Origin: Actinosomnolentus pattersoniae (SeqCode)
GTDB lineage: Bacteria > Actinomycetota > UBA4738
Length of the DNA stretch: 5,875 bases
Reading direction: 5' to 3'
Assembly (NCBI GenBank): GCA_013817655.1
Contig: JACDCJ010000123.1
Location: forward strand, 1-5,875
A program made the position numbers and the translations under genes. Under the pieces are notes generated by a model, which was not told where the DNA came from, searched no databases, and saw only the letters and a program-made list of their open reading frames with translations. Shown in pieces: positions 5,362 to 5,875 of the stretch (its first letter is position 1; each line of letters starts with the position of its first letter).

Positions 5362-5513
5362 CGTGTCCTCCTAGGCTGCTGATTAGGGGCAAATGCCATT
5401 CTCGGGGTTCCGTACAGAACGCGAGTGCCGGAGCGCACGCGCACATTCAACGACTTCGACCGGTGGTACCCCCGGTGCCGACTCCCCCATCCGTCGTCCT
5501 TCATCGTGTTCAC
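5358..5513 (-). CDS. Small basic hypothetical protein, 51 codons, GTG start
   Basis: A short frame from GTG (5511-5513) to TGA (5358-5360), starting MNTMKDDGWGSRHRGYHRSK. It carries ten Arg and two or more Lys, so it is strongly basic; the core SLNVRVRSGTRVLYGTP could form short strands. The GTG overlaps the preceding stop (GTGA), its stop overlaps the next start (ATGA), and GGAAGGGG lies just upstream. These two overlaps, filling exactly the gap between neighbours, are the main support, along with about three-quarters G/C third positions. A competing 35-codon frame (MGESAPGVPPVEVVECARAL onward, stop at 5383) has poorer codon use and no overlaps. No function can be assigned. Confidence 0.55.
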   Translation of the reverse strand: MNTMKDDGWGSRHRGYHRSKSLNVRVRSGTRVLYGTPRMAFAPNQQPRRTR

Positions 5514-5707
5514 TGTTCCCCTTCCTTCGTCCTCGCGGCGGGGTCCTTTCGAGCGTCCTTGGCCACCGCCCGCTCCGCGGCCAGGCAGTGATCCAGTCCG
5601 ATCGCCAGGCAGGCAAACTTTTCGGCCTTCGCGAAGTCACCGGCGGCTACGGCAGCGGCGAAGGAGGAAACCCCCCGGGCGATCAGCTCCTCTACGTCAG
5701 GAGTCAT
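5510..5707 (-). CDS. Small helical hypothetical protein, 65 codons
   Basis: Unrecognised. The sequence looks like a helical hairpin: VEELIARGVSSFAAAVAAGD then FAKAEKFACLAIGLDHCLAA, with a charged tail (KDARKDPAARTKEGEQ). The Ala-rich paired helices with a GDF turn resemble a single TPR-like unit, but one unit proves nothing. GGAGG (complement of 5715-5719) lies seven bases before the ATG. The start overlaps the stop of the partial upstream gene (ATGA) and its stop overlaps the next start (GTGA). Confidence 0.7.
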   Translation of the reverse strand: MTPDVEELIARGVSSFAAAVAAGDFAKAEKFACLAIGLDHCLAAERAVAKDARKDPAARTKEGEQ

Positions 5708-5875
5708 GGGAGCACCTCCGCGCCGAACTCGTTGACGAAGCGGGCGACGGCCGCCTCGCGGCCGAGGACGCGGTCCGGGTCGTTCCCCGAACCGTCCACG
5801 TTGTCCAGGTTGGGCTCCTCCGCAGCCTGTTTGTGCTGGTCAGCCTCAACGTGGACAACCTGGACAGGGTGGGTG
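5704..5875 (-). CDS. C-terminal part of a hypothetical gene entering from the right edge (partial)
   Basis: A minus-strand frame open from the window edge for 56 codons. It ends DPDRVLGREAAVARFVNEF then GAEVLP and a TGA that overlaps the next gene's ATG (ATGA). The last roughly 20 residues look like an amphipathic helix with coding-like codon use; the earlier part is acidic and Asn/Asp-rich (PNLDNVDGSGNDPD), perhaps a linker. Four copies of a 9-base word lie inside this frame. If translation began at an internal start instead, the repeats would be upstream of the gene. Function unknown. Confidence 0.55.
   Translation of the reverse strand, partial: THPVQVVHVEADQHKQAAEEPNLDNVDGSGNDPDRVLGREAAVARFVNEFGAEVLP
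5794..5865. repeat. Two inverted tandem pairs of a 9-base word (GTCCASGTT)
   Basis: GTCCACGTT (5794-5802) is followed directly by GTCCAGGTT (5803-5811). After 36 bases come AACGTGGAC (5848-5856) and AACCTGGAC (5857-5865), their complements. The four 9-mers differ only at one S (C/G) position. Each pair is tandem, and the pairs face each other, making an 18-base inverted repeat with two mismatches. It could be a binding site for a paired regulator or initiator, or a coding repeat. Confidence 0.6.

Larger units (their letters stand above)
4113..5875. mobile_element. Putative integrated element (left end; right end outside the window)
   Basis: Three things suggest that DNA from here rightward is an inserted element. 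The tRNA-Pro 3' fragment is at its edge, with polarity placing the element on the right. Recombination-style short repeats lie just inside. Beyond them is a tightly overlapping one-strand operon of small unrecognised genes, unlike the longer, recognisable genes on the left. No integrase, replication, conjugation or virion gene is visible, so phage, satellite and integrative plasmid remain open, and the right boundary is unseen. The integrase and an intact tRNA-Pro would be expected at the far end. Confidence 0.45.

Overview
This is a GC-rich bacterial window. It looks like soil or environmental Actinomycetota or a relative, because of a membrane-anchored VanW protein of the actinobacterial type, GC-rich third codon positions, and a tRNA 3' end with no encoded CCA. 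No gene fixes the genus. The window falls into two parts that meet at a tRNA-Pro fragment near 4113-4159.

Left part (1 to about 4112) has ordinary chromosomal character. On the minus strand, reading right to left, come a 125-residue VOC/glyoxalase-fold protein (2137-2514), a 597-residue VanW protein with an N-terminal membrane anchor (92-1885), and probably the first nine codons of another gene leaving the left edge. On the plus strand are a stand-alone cyclic-nucleotide-binding-domain protein (3058-3552) and a SnoaL/DUF4440-like (NTF2-fold) protein (3601-4131), 48 bases apart and possibly co-transcribed. The roughly 540 bases between the VOC gene and the plus-strand pair hold no convincing gene, but may hold a decayed minus-strand one.

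Junction (4113 to about 4590). On the minus strand, 4113-4159 reads as the 3' part of tRNA-Pro(UGG): anticodon arm, variable loop, T arm, 3' acceptor strand and discriminator base. The D arm and 5' acceptor strand are absent. This is what tRNA-targeting integration leaves at the far end of an element, and its polarity puts the element to the right. Next come short direct and inverted repeats, a cluster of hairpins, and an intrinsic terminator facing the minus-strand operon.

Right part (4590-5875) is a tightly packed minus-strand operon of small genes of unknown function. In order of transcription they are a partial ORF entering from the right edge, then 65, 51, 78 and 177 codons. Three joints are 4-base ATGA/GTGA overlaps and one has a single-base gap. 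The 51-codon gene is easily missed. This gene style fits a phage, satellite or integrative element, but no hallmark gene (integrase, capsid, portal, replication) lies in the window, so the element's type is unknown. The most notable items are the attachment-site scar, the compact operon, and four copies of a 9-base word arranged as two inverted tandem pairs near the right edge.
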